A DNA stretch of 56,189 nucleotides from Holdemania massiliensis AP2 (GCF_000327285.1 NZ_HE998567.1:925186-981374), one strand, 5' to 3'; positions 7,100-15,978 are shown, counted from the first letter of the stretch. Numbers and translations: made by a program. Notes: a model not told the origin generated them from the letters alone.

Positions 7100-9283
7100 C
7101 TATTCCTGCAGTACAACTTCAATCGCGGTCTGTTTGTTCACCAATGTGCCCGGCGGAATGTTCTGCGAAGTCACTTTGCCATACCCGTCAATCTTGACTG
7201 GCAGACCGCTGGCTTTCCAGAAACCGCTGACTTCCTTACGCGTCCAGCCGGTCATATCCGGCATGCTGATCTGATAGGTATCCGTTAATAAGAACACCTT
7301 CTGACGGGTGACGACCAGGTCTCCCTCCTGCGGAAACTGATCGATAATCTCATCACCGCCGCCGAGGACAATCACCTCACATTCGCTCTCCGCCATCTTG
7401 TTTTGAGCATACTCCAATGAGTGATTGATCAGAGAAGGCATCGTTGATTCATGGATCGGAACGATTTCCGCGGATGGTTCTTTGGGTTCAGCCGCCTCCA
7501 GCTGTCCGGCAAAATTATAAGTCATTGCGACTTTGCGCAGCACGGATTTAATCGCATCGGACTTGACATGGGCATTCTTATCATATTCCGCCTGAAAGGC
7601 ATAATACACTAATATTTTCGGATCTTCTGCCGGCATCGCCGCCATTAAAGAAACAATCGTCTTGCCGGTACTGTAACCACCGCCGCCCACAGCTGCCAGC
7701 TGCGTTGTTCCCGTTTTGGCAATGATCGTCGTCTCAGGAATCTGATAAAAACGAGCGGTACCGTCCTCGCGATTGGCCGTATCGTACATCAGCTGCTGCA
7801 CCTGCTGTGATGTTTCATAGCTGATCGGATTGCCGACAACCTGCGTCTGTCCCTGATACAGGACATTCTGATCATCATAGGAGGAGCGCACCTGATCAAT
7901 GACATACGGTTTGACCATCGTACCATCATTGAAAATAGCGGAATACGCCTGAATCATCTGCAGCATTGTTACTGTCGAGCCCTGTCCGTATGTCAGCGCC
8001 AGTTTATCCGCCGGCCAAGTGAAGTTTTTAACACCGGTGGTTTCCGCAATGCCATCCGTATCAACCAGCTTAAAAAAGCCGAAGCGGTCCAGATAGTCCT
8101 CATAAACCTCCGGTTCAATCAGACTTGTAATAATGCTTGCGGTAACAACGTTGGAGGAATACACCAATCCCAAGTCATACGGAATCATGCCCCAGCTTTT
8201 TCCGGAAGCATTGCCGATACATCCGATTTTGCGGGAATCTCCCTGCGAAACGCGATACGGCTTACGGTTGGAGGCCGCATAACAAAACTTAGAGCTGTCA
8301 ACCAGCGCGCTGCCGTCATACGCCCCGCTGTCGATCGCGGCGGCATACGTAAATACCTTCATCGTTGACCCCGGCTCATACGGCATCTGTGAAACATAGT
8401 TGACATAATCATCAATATTCATCGTGTTTGGGTCAAAAGAAGGCGACTGACCCCAAGCCAGAATCTTGCCGGTTTCCACTTCCATGACCGAACCCCATAC
8501 CTTATCCGGATTGAATTCAGCCTGCGTCTGGACAAATGCGGACTCCAGCGCTTCCTGAATCCCCTGATCCAAGGTTAAAATCACGTCGTTGCCGTTCACG
8601 GCGCTTTTTTCTTCCATCTTCATACCCGGCAGAATATTGCCATTTTTATCAGCCTGATACCGTTTATAACCATCTTCACCGCTTAGTGCGGCGTTCATAT
8701 ACTGTTCAATTCCCATCTTGCCGCTGACTTCTCCGCTGTCATCGGCCTGGGCAAACCCAATCAAATAAGAAGCAAAGGTCCCCAGGGGATAGGAACGTTT
8801 TGTCGTCTGAACGAATTCAATGCCGTTAAGGTCCAGCGCTTCGATCGCTTCCTTAGTTTCCCGCGGCAGATTTCGGCCTTTATTGCCCAGTTCAACCTGC
8901 TTGGCGTTCTTGGTCAGATAGCCGTAAATCGTAGATTCCTCCATGCCTAAAATGGGCGCCAGCGCCCGCGCGGTTGCCAGCGGATCGTCCACATAGGCAA
9001 TTTCACCCTTGCGGCTCTGCCGGTCCTTATCCAGCACGGCGATAATATTATAAGTCACGTTATCCTGGGCAATGATCGTTCCATTGCGGTCTAAAATATA
9101 TCCCCGGCGCGCCTGCTGAACCTGACGATGGACATTGCTCGCAGAAACATAGTCCGTCAAATCCGTGCCGCTGCGGGCGTGAACCTTGACGACGGCCACT
9201 AAAAAAACATTCGCCGTGACCAGTCCGCTGATCAGCAAAATTGCCAGCAGAATCAGCAGTATCATGCGATTGCTTTGCCGCAT
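7100..9283 (-). CDS. pbpB: Division transpeptidase PBP2B type with two PASTA domains
   Basis: Class B penicillin-binding protein of the divisome, cross-linking septal peptidoglycan with FtsW as glycosyltransferase partner. The 727-residue protein has one membrane segment (about residues 7-31), the RRGYILDRNG motif of the dimer domain, and the transpeptidase motifs STMK (Ser near 304), SSN (near 375) and AKTGTTQ (near 521). Two PASTA repeats (about 605-665 and 668-727) end the protein, as in PBP2x/PBP2B proteins. It starts six bases after ftsL, is the fourth gene of mraZ-rsmH-ftsL-pbpB and is followed by a terminator. Identity as a division PBP is secure; the gene symbol follows the B. subtilis order. 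Confidence 0.94.
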   Translation of the reverse strand: MRQSNRMILLILLAILLISGLVTANVFLVAVVKVHARSGTDLTDYVSASNVHRQVQQARRGYILDRNGTIIAQDNVTYNIIAVLDKDRQSRKGEIAYVDDPLATARALAPILGMEESTIYGYLTKNAKQVELGNKGRNLPRETKEAIEALDLNGIEFVQTTKRSYPLGTFASYLIGFAQADDSGEVSGKMGIEQYMNAALSGEDGYKRYQADKNGNILPGMKMEEKSAVNGNDVILTLDQGIQEALESAFVQTQAEFNPDKVWGSVMEVETGKILAWGQSPSFDPNTMNIDDYVNYVSQMPYEPGSTMKVFTYAAAIDSGAYDGSALVDSSKFCYAASNRKPYRVSQGDSRKIGCIGNASGKSWGMIPYDLGLVYSSNVVTASIITSLIEPEVYEDYLDRFGFFKLVDTDGIAETTGVKNFTWPADKLALTYGQGSTVTMLQMIQAYSAIFNDGTMVKPYVIDQVRSSYDDQNVLYQGQTQVVGNPISYETSQQVQQLMYDTANREDGTARFYQIPETTIIAKTGTTQLAAVGGGGYSTGKTIVSLMAAMPAEDPKILVYYAFQAEYDKNAHVKSDAIKSVLRKVAMTYNFAGQLEAAEPKEPSAEIVPIHESTMPSLINHSLEYAQNKMAESECEVIVLGGGDEIIDQFPQEGDLVVTRQKVFLLTDTYQISMPDMTGWTRKEVSGFWKASGLPVKIDGYGKVTSQNIPPGTLVNKQTAIEVVLQE

Positions 9284-9289
9284 TTCTGA

Positions 9290-9592
9290 CTACTCTCCAG
9301 TTTTGGCAATGGTCACAATGTTCCCCTGATTTTGGGTCATGCCATCCTCGGCGGCGATGCCGGTGACGCGGTCGCGGGTGCTCAAGCTCTGAACTTCAAT
9401 CTTTAAAGCGTCATTTTCAGTCTGCAGTGCCGCGATATCGCGGGATACGCTCTGTTGGCGCGCGCTCAGTGAGTTGTTATATGTCCGTAAGAATAATGAA
9501 GAAGAAACATAACAAACTGAGGCGAAAAAAAGCAGCACTGCAGCAAATCCTTCTAACCTTAGCTTCTTCTTCTTTTTCACTAACTTAGCCAT
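9290..9592 (-). CDS. ftsL: Cell division protein FtsL-like
   Basis: Small bitopic divisome protein of 100 residues. A lysine-rich cytoplasmic start (KLVKKKKKLRLEG), one membrane segment (about 14-35) and an extracellular coiled coil (about 42-75, SRDIAALQTENDALKIEVQ) fit the FtsL/DivIC fold, which pairs with DivIC and DivIB to activate FtsW-PBP2B. FtsL sequences diverge strongly, so the call rests mainly on topology and on its place between rsmH and pbpB, exactly as in B. subtilis. It starts four bases after the rsmH stop. Confidence 0.88.
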   Translation of the reverse strand: MAKLVKKKKKLRLEGFAAVLLFFASVCYVSSSLFLRTYNNSLSARQQSVSRDIAALQTENDALKIEVQSLSTRDRVTGIAAEDGMTQNQGNIVTIAKTGE

Positions 9593-9596
9593 GATT

Positions 9597-10535
9597 CTAA
9601 TCCCCTATCCTTTCTAAAACGCGTAATTTCGCGGAATGTGATCGATTGTTTTCCGCCAGTTCTTCACCGCTTGGCAAAATCGGCTTGCGGCTGATCAGAC
9701 GGAATTTCGGCTGTGTGATCTGACTTGGCAAAAGCGGTATCCGCGGATCAATTTTCTCCACGCTGGAGGCTTGTCGGAAGGCTTCCTTCACGATTCGATC
9801 TTCCAGTGAATGAAAAGTGATGACCGCGATCCGGCCGTTGAGATTCAGCAGAGACATCGCCGCCTGCAGGCCTGTTTCTAACGAATCCAGTTCGCGGTTG
9901 ACCGCGATCCTCAAAGCCTGGAACGTCTGCTTGGCAGGATGTCCTTTCTTATTGAGCACTTTGGCTGGCAGCGCCTTTTTGATCACATCCACTAATTCAA
10001 AGGTGGTGTTGATCGGGCTGACAGCTCTCGCTTTGACAATCTGCCGGGCAATGGAGCGGGAATAGCTTTCCTCGCCATATTTCCACAGCAGTGCACTTAA
10101 TTCTTTTTCTTCCAGTTCATTGACGAGATTCCAGGCTGAGATCGGCTGGCTCTGATCCATCCGCATGTCCAGCTGCGCCTCATAGCGATAGCTGAAACCC
10201 CGCTGGGCATCGTCAAACTGCGGTGAAGAAACGCCCAGATCCATGACGACTCCATCAACGCCATGCACACCCCGCAAATTCAGCTCATCCTGCATCTGAG
10301 CGAAATTAGCACGGATCAGAGTCACGCGATCCGCAACTTCCGCCAAACGCTGCCGGGATTCTGTTAAGGCCTGTTCATCTAAATCAAAAGCGTATAATTG
10401 ACCGGTCTGCAGCCGCCGGGCAATTTCCAGGCTGTGACCGCCCCGTCCCAACGTTCCGTCAACATAAATTCCGTCCGGCCTGCAATTCAAAGCATCGACG
10501 GACTCTTTAAGCAACACACTGTAATGTTTTATCAT
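9597..10535 (-). CDS. rsmH: 16S rRNA (cytosine1402-N4)-methyltransferase
   Basis: SAM-dependent methyltransferase that modifies C1402 in the ribosomal P site. The 312 residues are the usual length. The start HYSVLLKESVDAL, the SAM motif YVDGTLGRGGHS, the DLGVSSPQFDDAQRGFSYR segment and ITFHSLEDRIVK are all hallmark RsmH (MraW) sequences. The ATG overlaps the mraZ stop as ATGA, indicating translational coupling. Second gene of the dcw operon. Confidence 0.98.
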   Translation of the reverse strand: MIKHYSVLLKESVDALNCRPDGIYVDGTLGRGGHSLEIARRLQTGQLYAFDLDEQALTESRQRLAEVADRVTLIRANFAQMQDELNLRGVHGVDGVVMDLGVSSPQFDDAQRGFSYRYEAQLDMRMDQSQPISAWNLVNELEEKELSALLWKYGEESYSRSIARQIVKARAVSPINTTFELVDVIKKALPAKVLNKKGHPAKQTFQALRIAVNRELDSLETGLQAAMSLLNLNGRIAVITFHSLEDRIVKEAFRQASSVEKIDPRIPLLPSQITQPKFRLISRKPILPSGEELAENNRSHSAKLRVLERIGD

Positions 10536-10963
10536 ACGAGAAACTCCGTGAGCTGTTCGGCAACATCCTCAAATGAAGCGCTGGCTTCATTGTAGTAGTC
10601 GTCCCAGCGTTCCTTAGCCCAAATTTCCACGTGATCCGCAACTCCGACCACAACACATTCTTTTTCAATTTTGGACTCTGTGATTAAAGCGGCAGGCAAT
10701 AAAATTCGTCCCTGGCTGTCCAGTTCACACTCCGCCGCTTTGGACGTCAGCATGTGAATATACATCCGGGTTTCCCGTTTAGTGGAAGGCAGCCGTTTCA
10801 GCTGCTCAAACACGGCGTCCCACTGCGCCATCGTATAGGTGCGCAGGCAGCCGTCAAGACCGCGGGTAACGACAAAGCGATTGCCCAGTTCATCGCGAAA
10901 GCGGGCAGGAATGATCATTCTGCCCTTGGCGTCAATGTTATGTCTGTATTCGCCCATGAACAC
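10532..10963 (-). CDS. mraZ: Transcriptional regulator MraZ
   Basis: DNA-binding regulator of the dcw operon with two AbrB-like (SpoVT) domains. The GTG at 10963 is chosen because it gives the family start MFMGEY and has GGGTG seven bases upstream; an in-frame TTG two codons earlier would be too close to that site. The 143-residue protein shows the paired family motifs DAKGRMIIPARFR (domain 1) and DSQGRILLPA (domain 2), and EKECVVVGV. Four GTGG boxes at 10-bp spacing lie just upstream, the arrangement MraZ is known to bind, so autoregulation is likely. Confidence 0.96.
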   Translation of the reverse strand: MFMGEYRHNIDAKGRMIIPARFRDELGNRFVVTRGLDGCLRTYTMAQWDAVFEQLKRLPSTKRETRMYIHMLTSKAAECELDSQGRILLPAALITESKIEKECVVVGVADHVEIWAKERWDDYYNEASASFEDVAEQLTEFLV

Positions 10964-10973
10964 GATCAATCAC

Positions 10974-11007
10974 CCACAATCTACCACTTTATGCCACTTC
11001 ACACCAC
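10974..11007 (-). promoter_or_regulatory. Four MraZ boxes
   Basis: On the minus strand GTGG occurs at 11004-11007, 10994-10997, 10984-10987 and 10974-10977, exactly 10 bp apart. Tandem TGG-core repeats at helical-turn spacing are the known MraZ operator. They overlap the transcription start region and the last one supplies the ribosome site of mraZ. Confidence 0.85.
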
Positions 11008-11008
11008 A

Positions 11009-11036
11009 ATTATAACACTGTACACGCAAATGCCAA
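11009..11036 (-). promoter_or_regulatory. dcw operon promoter
   Basis: Minus-strand TTGGCA, a 16-base spacer and an extended -10 TGTTATAAT (TATAAT at 11009-11014). It sits directly upstream of the MraZ boxes. Confidence 0.8.
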
Positions 11037-11188
11037 GAATTTATTTTAATAAAACGTCATTAAGTTGTCATAATTTGTTAACCAATTTTTACCATTTGGC
11101 TTAAACACAGGCTTTTTGTCGAAGATGATCAAAATAAATCAAGTTTTGTTTCTTAATCTAATTGAATTATTTTCAACTTATCTATTAA

Positions 11189-11233
11189 AATAAAAAAAGA
11201 TACCGGATTTGATCTTCCGATATCTTCTTTTTG
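11189..11233 (-). terminator. Terminator after rpmF
   Basis: Stem AAGATA-CGG/CCG-TATCTT with T-runs on both sides, immediately after the rpmF stop. Confidence 0.8.
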
Positions 11234-11235
11234 TT

Positions 11236-11391
11236 TTATTTGCCGTTGTAGGAACCGCAGGAGCAAACGCGATGCGGCAGCTTGTATTCACCGCAAGCCG
11301 GGCATTTAACCAGCGTCGGAGCCGTCAGCTTGAAATGCGTTCTGCGTTTTGCCTTTCTTGTCTTAGAATTTCTTCTCTGTTGTACAGCCAT
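11236..11391 (-). CDS. rpmF: 50S ribosomal protein L32
   Basis: A 51-residue ribosomal protein of the large subunit. It starts [17 protein letters not shown], the typical L32 basic N terminus, and carries a zinc-ribbon (CPACGEYK and CSCGSYNGK; the second pair is CxC rather than the commoner CxxC). AGGAGGTG lies eight bases before the ATG. It follows the DUF177 gene by 13 bases, the conserved yceD-rpmF pair, and is followed by an intrinsic terminator. Confidence 0.97.
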   Translation of the reverse strand: MAVQQRRNSKTRKAKRRTHFKLTAPTLVKCPACGEYKLPHRVCSCGSYNGK

Positions 11392-11404
11392 GTGTCAGCA
11401 CCTC

Positions 11405-11908
11405 CTAATCATCAAACTTGAATTCTTTCAGTTTCGCTAAACGAGGGTCAATTTCTTGTTTTTTCTGCCGGTTGTAATCTTCTTCCCTGATGACTTCCCA
11501 GCCTTCTCCCTTGGGATAGGAAATTCCGCTTTTGACTACTTTGAGCGGAACTTCGGCCAGGATCAGCTGAAAGACGACCGGGTAGAGTTCAAGTACATCC
11601 TTCTTCAGAACATGAACCTCATCTTCCTCGCACGGAAGGAAAGAGAACACTTCGTGAGAAGAAGTCTCAAACGGCACGATGACGTCTTCCAACGACACCG
11701 CGCAGGGAACCACCATATCACCCGTGATCTTGAGATCCGCTTCAAAACGCTGCAGGTCAGGATCATAATGTCCGCTGCCTGTCACCGTTACGTTCTTCAA
11801 ATCCCGAAGACGATCCGTTGCCCAACTTGTCGGATCAAAAGTTACAGCCTCGTTAATTGTGAGTTCTTGATTCCCTTGATTGATCAGTTCAGCCTTAGAC
11901 CATTTCAC
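11405..11908 (-). CDS. YceD/DUF177 family protein
   Basis: A 167-residue member of the DUF177 (YceD) family, which is almost always encoded just before rpmF and is linked to 23S rRNA or ribosome assembly in other organisms. A GTG start at 11908 has AGGGTGA seven bases upstream. The core segment VPCAVSLEDVIVPFE, with the single family Cys, the acidic LPCEEDEVHVL and the charged C terminus PRLAKLKEF are visible. A clear sigma-A promoter (11941-11969) drives the pair. Confidence 0.9.
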   Translation of the reverse strand: MKWSKAELINQGNQELTINEAVTFDPTSWATDRLRDLKNVTVTGSGHYDPDLQRFEADLKITGDMVVPCAVSLEDVIVPFETSSHEVFSFLPCEEDEVHVLKKDVLELYPVVFQLILAEVPLKVVKSGISYPKGEGWEVIREEDYNRQKKQEIDPRLAKLKEFKFDD

Positions 11909-11940
11909 GCGCAGTTCACCCTATTTCGTTAACAGCCTTT

Positions 11941-11969
11941 ATTATATGTAAAAACCAGACTAAAGTCAA
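11941..11969 (-). promoter_or_regulatory. Promoter of yceD-rpmF
   Basis: Minus-strand TTGACT (11964-11969), a 17-base spacer and TATAAT (11941-11946). Confidence 0.8.
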
Positions 11970-12053
11970 TGATAACTTTTAAAGCTTAACATCGGGTTTT
12001 TTCGCCAGTCTGAAAACGCTGCAGCTGGAGTTTTTAAGGTAATTTTCAGATGA

Positions 12054-12986
12054 TTATTCCGCCTTTGAAGCCGGCTGCAGATCAGCACAGCCCTCCACCT
12101 TGCGGCTGATCCAGTCGAGAATCTCCGCCATGACCTGATCCTTTTCTTTTTCATTGAGCAGTTCATGCCGCAGGCTTTTAAACACCCGCATCTCAATATC
12201 GTCATACCCAGCTTCCCGCAGCGTCGCCGCCGAGCTTTCCAAGCCCTTGCGACCGCCGGTAACCGGATCATCGCCTCCGGCAATAAACAGCACCGGCAGC
12301 TTCGGGTTTTTAAGATTCCACCGCATCAGATCATGCATGTCCTGAATTCCATAGAACATATCGTCATAGGCTGAAGCCGTAAACATGAAGCCGCACAGCG
12401 GATCCGTCATGTAGGCATCAACGTTGTCCGGATTTTTGCTCAGCCAATCCAGAGAGGTACGGGGATTGGGAATTTGCTTATTAAAGGATCCCTGAACCAG
12501 CTGATCGAGAAACTTGCTGCGGTAATGATCGCCTTTGAACGTGATGATTGTTTTCGCCGCGATCCGACCGAGTGATGCCGCCGGATTGTAGTTTGGCGCT
12601 CCGCATAAAATCAGTCCGTTAAGCAGGGCATCGTAGCGTTTGACAAAGCTGCGCGCCATGATCGATCCCATGCTGTGGCCGAACAGGATCACAGGGATAT
12701 CCGGATATTCCTGTTTGACCTGAATCATTAATTCATACAGATCATTGACGCATTTCTGCCAGCCTTTATGCTTATTGAAATATCCCAGCTCATTCGCATT
12801 AACGGCACTGCCGCCATGTCCGCGATGATCGCTGGTGACGACGACAAATCCCCGCTCTGCCAGAAACTGGGCAAATTCGGCATACCGCAGCCGATGTTCT
12901 GCCATCCCATGCGAAATCTGGAAAATCGCCCGCGGCTGGCCTTTCGGACGATAAATCGTAGTCGCTATCTTTTGTTTTTCATCCAT
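12054..12986 (-). CDS. Alpha/beta hydrolase, lysophospholipase/monoacylglycerol lipase type
   Basis: Cytosolic serine hydrolase of 310 residues in the hydrolase-4 (serine aminopeptidase S33) family, whose members often cleave monoacylglycerols or lysophospholipids. The oxyanion region ISHGMAEH, the nucleophile elbow GHSMGS (Ser near residue 106), an acidic residue in GGDDPVTGG (near 240) and the His in SLRHELLNE (near 272) form a complete triad. No signal peptide. It is monocistronic, divergent from tmcAL. Substrate cannot be told from the sequence. Confidence 0.88.
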   Translation of the reverse strand: MDEKQKIATTIYRPKGQPRAIFQISHGMAEHRLRYAEFAQFLAERGFVVVTSDHRGHGGSAVNANELGYFNKHKGWQKCVNDLYELMIQVKQEYPDIPVILFGHSMGSIMARSFVKRYDALLNGLILCGAPNYNPAASLGRIAAKTIITFKGDHYRSKFLDQLVQGSFNKQIPNPRTSLDWLSKNPDNVDAYMTDPLCGFMFTASAYDDMFYGIQDMHDLMRWNLKNPKLPVLFIAGGDDPVTGGRKGLESSAATLREAGYDDIEMRVFKSLRHELLNEKEKDQVMAEILDWISRKVEGCADLQPASKAE

Positions 12987-13016
12987 TATTTTTGTTTCAC
13001 CTCGGATTCCGTGTTT

Positions 13017-13025
13017 ATTATATCA
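13017..13025 (-). promoter_or_regulatory. Extended -10 promoter of the hydrolase
   Basis: Minus-strand TGATATAAT, a TG-N-TATAAT extended -10 with a weak -35, about 30 bases upstream of the start codon. Confidence 0.5.
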
Positions 13026-13144
13026 TAGCGATTCTCTGGTTTGTGAGCATTTCACGAATGTTTATGGTATCATAGTGAACGATAGCGGAAAATACTGCTG
13101 CAGTTCTGCTTAAGTCAGGGCTTGGAAAGATCTGGAGGTTGCTT

Positions 13145-14257
13145 ATGAAAGCATGCGGAATCATCGTTGAATACAATCCGTTTCATCACGGACATGAATA
13201 TCATATTGAGCGGGCGCGCGCACTCACCGGCTGTGATGTTTTGGTCGCAGTCATGTCAGGAAACTTTGTTCAGCGTGGGGAACCGGCGATTTTGGATAAA
13301 TGGAAGCGGGCGGAAACCGCTGTCCGGCATGGAGTTGATTTGATTATCGAGCTGCCCTATCCCTGGGTAACTCAAAGCGCCTCGCATTTTGCCCAAGGCG
13401 CGGTGACGTTGTTAAAACAGGCGCAGGTTTCAGCGCTGGTCTTTGGATCGGAAAGCAATAACCTGCAGGAACTGATGGAAATCGCCGCAATGCCGATCAA
13501 TCCTGATCATCTTAAGGAGTCCATGGGTGAAGGTTTGGCATTTCCGAAGGCTTACGGACTGTGGGCAAAAGCGATGCTGCCTAACGATATCCTGGGCGTC
13601 GCTTATCTGAAGCAGCTGCAGGACAGTTCCATTACTCCGTATACAATTCAGCGCACCGTTGGCTATCATGATACAGAGCTGCAGGGCCCTATCGCCAGCG
13701 CCAAAGCGATACGCCTAGCCGCAAACGAAGGGTATTATTCCAACGAACAGACACCCATGGCCGAAGCTCTGGAAAACGGCCCGCGTGTTCAATTAGCCCA
13801 GTTCTATCCTTATTTAAGAACTTTGCTTCTGACGATGCCTGCCTCCAACTTAAAAACCTATTTTCTGTTCTGCGAAGGCATTGAAGTCCATTTGGCTCAC
13901 TGTGCAGAAGTTTCACCGGATTGGGACAGCTTCATTAACGCTGCAGTGAACCGCCGTTATACTCGTTCACGGATTCAGCGAACCTGCCTGCAGCTGTTGT
14001 GTCAAATTCATTGGGACGAGATCCGCAGCCTGCCGCCGTTAGATACCCTTCGTCCGCTGGCCTTCAACGAAACGGGAAGACGTTATCTAAAACAGCTGCG
14101 TGCCAGTGAAGTCCGCATCGCTTCCCGCTTCGCTGCCGTTGCTGAGCCTTACCGACGACTGGAATATCGTACAACCCAGCTGTATGCTTCCCAAATGGAG
14201 GAACCTCAGCGACAGGCCTTGTTAAAAAAAGAAATCGGCGGACCGATTTTACTTTAA
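13145..14257 (+). CDS. tmcAL: tRNA(Met) cytidine acetate ligase TmcAL (YlbM family)
   Basis: Enzyme that uses acetate and ATP to acetylate the wobble cytidine (ac4C34) of elongator tRNA-Met in Firmicutes. The ATG at 13145 has GGAGG six bases upstream; an in-frame TTG two codons earlier would overlap it. The 370-residue protein begins with the nucleotidyltransferase signature GIIVEYNPFHHGHEYHI, followed by MSGNFVQRGEPA and ELP, which are hallmarks of the family. The C-terminal part (about 200-370) is the tRNA-binding region. Followed by an intrinsic terminator. Confidence 0.94.
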   Translation: MKACGIIVEYNPFHHGHEYHIERARALTGCDVLVAVMSGNFVQRGEPAILDKWKRAETAVRHGVDLIIELPYPWVTQSASHFAQGAVTLLKQAQVSALVFGSESNNLQELMEIAAMPINPDHLKESMGEGLAFPKAYGLWAKAMLPNDILGVAYLKQLQDSSITPYTIQRTVGYHDTELQGPIASAKAIRLAANEGYYSNEQTPMAEALENGPRVQLAQFYPYLRTLLLTMPASNLKTYFLFCEGIEVHLAHCAEVSPDWDSFINAAVNRRYTRSRIQRTCLQLLCQIHWDEIRSLPPLDTLRPLAFNETGRRYLKQLRASEVRIASRFAAVAEPYRRLEYRTTQLYASQMEEPQRQALLKKEIGGPILL

Positions 14258-14277
14258 TCAAGGATAACGGATCAAGG

Positions 14278-14307
14278 AAACTGCGGCATGGACTGCAGTT
14301 TTTTTTG
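14278..14307 (+). terminator. Terminator of tmcAL
   Basis: Stem AAACTGC/GCAGTTT (14278-14284 and 14295-14301) followed by a T-run. Confidence 0.85.
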
Positions 14308-14504
14308 TATTTTAAGCAAGTAATCTTGCCCATTATTGATCCTTTTTAAAACAAGTTTCATAAAAATTTGAATTTCTGGTATAAAAGTTCAACTTTCTTC
14401 GATTATCAGTGGGACTTTTTCCATTTTTCCGCAATATGTATAATGGAGAGTTAATGATAAACATGATTTACAAGTTTATAAGCTCATCTTAAAAAGCAGC
14501 AAAA
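14308..14504. other. Intergenic region with dispersed element
   Basis: Between the convergent tmcAL and tagD-like genes. It holds only copy B of the dispersed element (14408-14444), which here runs into a TATAAT, and a 12-codon open frame (14456 onward) that I do not count as a gene. Confidence 0.5.
14408..14444 (+). repeat. Dispersed intergenic element, copy B
   Basis: Shares the GTGGGAC-T-run-CCGCAATAT core with copies A and C. The change of GCGG to GTGG keeps pairing with CCGC through G-U. Confidence 0.55.
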
Positions 14505-14505
14505 G

Positions 14506-14561
14506 AAAAGAAGTCTGCATTTCTGTAAGTTTTATTTTCAGAAATAGCCCAGACTTCTTTT
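14506..14561 (-). terminator. Bidirectional terminator, tagD-like gene
   Basis: Long stem AAAAGAAGTCTG/CAGACTTCTTTT (14506-14517 and 14550-14561) with an inner ATTTCTG/CAGAAAT pair, between convergent genes. Confidence 0.85.
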
Positions 14562-14602
14562 TTTACTGGAACCTCTGATTCAGCTGCGATGAATCGGCTT
14601 CC

Positions 14603-14995
14603 TTATTTCAGCTTCTCCAGATCTTCTTTAATTTTCGTTGTCGATATTCCTTCTGTCCGCGGTAGATACACCACTTCGCAATAAGCTTTCAGTTCGTCAA
14701 ACTTGCCTTCCCAATCATCGCCCATGACAAAGACATCCGCATGATATTCCTGGATATCCTTGGCCTTTTGACCCCATTCATTCTCAGGAATAACTAAATC
14801 TACATAGCGAATAGCCTCCAGCATCATCTTGCGTTCTTCATAGCTGTGATAAGCCTTCTTGCCTTTAATCGCATTAAACTCATCAGTTGATAAACCGACG
14901 ATCAAATAATCCCCCAATTGTTTCGCGCGCTTTAATAAACGGATATGTCCCCAATGCAGAAGATCATAGGTACCGTAAGTCAATATTCGTTTCAT
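14603..14995 (-). CDS. tagD: Glycerol-3-phosphate cytidylyltransferase-like (TagD family)
   Basis: A 130-residue cytidylyltransferase that by family makes CDP-glycerol from CTP and glycerol-3-phosphate for teichoic acid synthesis. The ATG at 14995 follows AGGAAAGGA; a longer reading adds nine non-conserved residues. Motifs: GTYDLLHWGH (the HxGH nucleotide site), VGLSTDEFN, YEERKMMLEAIRYVD and RTEGISTT, the family C-terminal signature. It stands alone here, without other teichoic acid genes, so the pathway role is inferred. Close relatives act on other polyol phosphates. Confidence 0.9.
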   Translation of the reverse strand: MKRILTYGTYDLLHWGHIRLLKRAKQLGDYLIVGLSTDEFNAIKGKKAYHSYEERKMMLEAIRYVDLVIPENEWGQKAKDIQEYHADVFVMGDDWEGKFDELKAYCEVVYLPRTEGISTTKIKEDLEKLK

Positions 14996-15184
14996 GATGA
15001 ATTCCTTTCCTTCATTTATCATTATAACAAAAAACTAACTTGAAGGAAAACTTTCATTCATCCGTCGACGGTTTCGATTATTTTCAAGCTTTCCTTCAGA
15101 TCACTTTGTGAATATGATGCACTACTTAACAAAACGATTGTTTTCCCTTCCTGCTGAGCGTACAGTTAAATTAAAAGAGGGATC

Positions 15185-15955
15185 GTGTTGAAAATCTTAG
15201 ATGGAAAAGTAGCCCTGATTACAGGGTGCAGCGGCGGAATCGGCAGAGAAACCGCCATTCGCTTCGCAGAAGAAGGAGCATCGCTGGCGATTTGCGCCCG
15301 AACCGCGTCCAAGTTGGAGGAAACGGCTGAAGCCTGCCGGCAGAGAGACGCGCAGGTACTGGCTGTCGTCTGCGATATTACAGACAAGACTCAGCTTGAA
15401 AACCTGGTTCATCAAACTACCGATCAATTCGGACGCATTGACATTCTGATCAACAATGCTGTCAATGCCAAACCGGGCAGTCCGTTTCTTGAACAAACGG
15501 AAGCGGATCTGATGACTGTATTTGAAAGCGGCTATCTGGCTACATGGCGCTTAATGCGTCTCTGCTATCCCTATTTAAAAGAATCCAAAGGCAAAATCAT
15601 TAACTTTGCCTCCCCTGCCGGCCTAACGGGTGCGGAAGGTTATGCCGCCTACGCTTCAATCAAGGAAGCCATCCGCGGACTGACTATGGTTACGGCACGG
15701 GAATGGGGCAAGGATGGCATTAACGTCAACTGCATCAGCCCAACTGCGATCACACCAAAAATGCAGATGATTATTGATTCCTTTCCGGAAGGCCAGCGCA
15801 AACCGGAAACACTGGGTTTTAAAGTTCCAGCCATCGGCCGAATCGGTACCGCTTATGAAGATCTGACGCCAATTCTTGTCTTCTTAGCCAGCGAAGCTTC
15901 CAATTACATCACCGGTCAGACTCTTCGTGCTGACGGCGGTGGTACCATTTTCTAA
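15185..15955 (+). CDS. SDR family oxidoreductase
   Basis: A 256-residue classical short-chain dehydrogenase/reductase. The cofactor motif TGCSGGIG (residues 14-21), NNA (about 90-92), a Ser in NFASPAG (about 140) and YAAYASIKEA holding the catalytic Tyr and Lys are present. The C-terminal end ASNYITGQTLRADGGGT is typical of FabG-like enzymes. Substrate unknown. The start may be GTG at 15185 or the next codon, TTG at 15188, which has better spacing from GAGGG. It is monocistronic with its own terminator. Confidence 0.88.
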   Translation: MLKILDGKVALITGCSGGIGRETAIRFAEEGASLAICARTASKLEETAEACRQRDAQVLAVVCDITDKTQLENLVHQTTDQFGRIDILINNAVNAKPGSPFLEQTEADLMTVFESGYLATWRLMRLCYPYLKESKGKIINFASPAGLTGAEGYAAYASIKEAIRGLTMVTAREWGKDGINVNCISPTAITPKMQMIIDSFPEGQRKPETLGFKVPAIGRIGTAYEDLTPILVFLASEASNYITGQTLRADGGGTIF

Positions 15956-15978
15956 ACCGCAAGTTTTCTGTCCCACAG

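Noticed and set aside
12054-12283. Alternative minus frame within the hydrolase end
   Set aside because: Arg-rich out-of-frame translation of the hydrolase 3' end; no family features.
14456-14494. 12-codon open frame after repeat copy B
   Set aside because: Vaguely resembles the start of the toxin-like peptide at 6149, but too short and without a matching antisense promoter.
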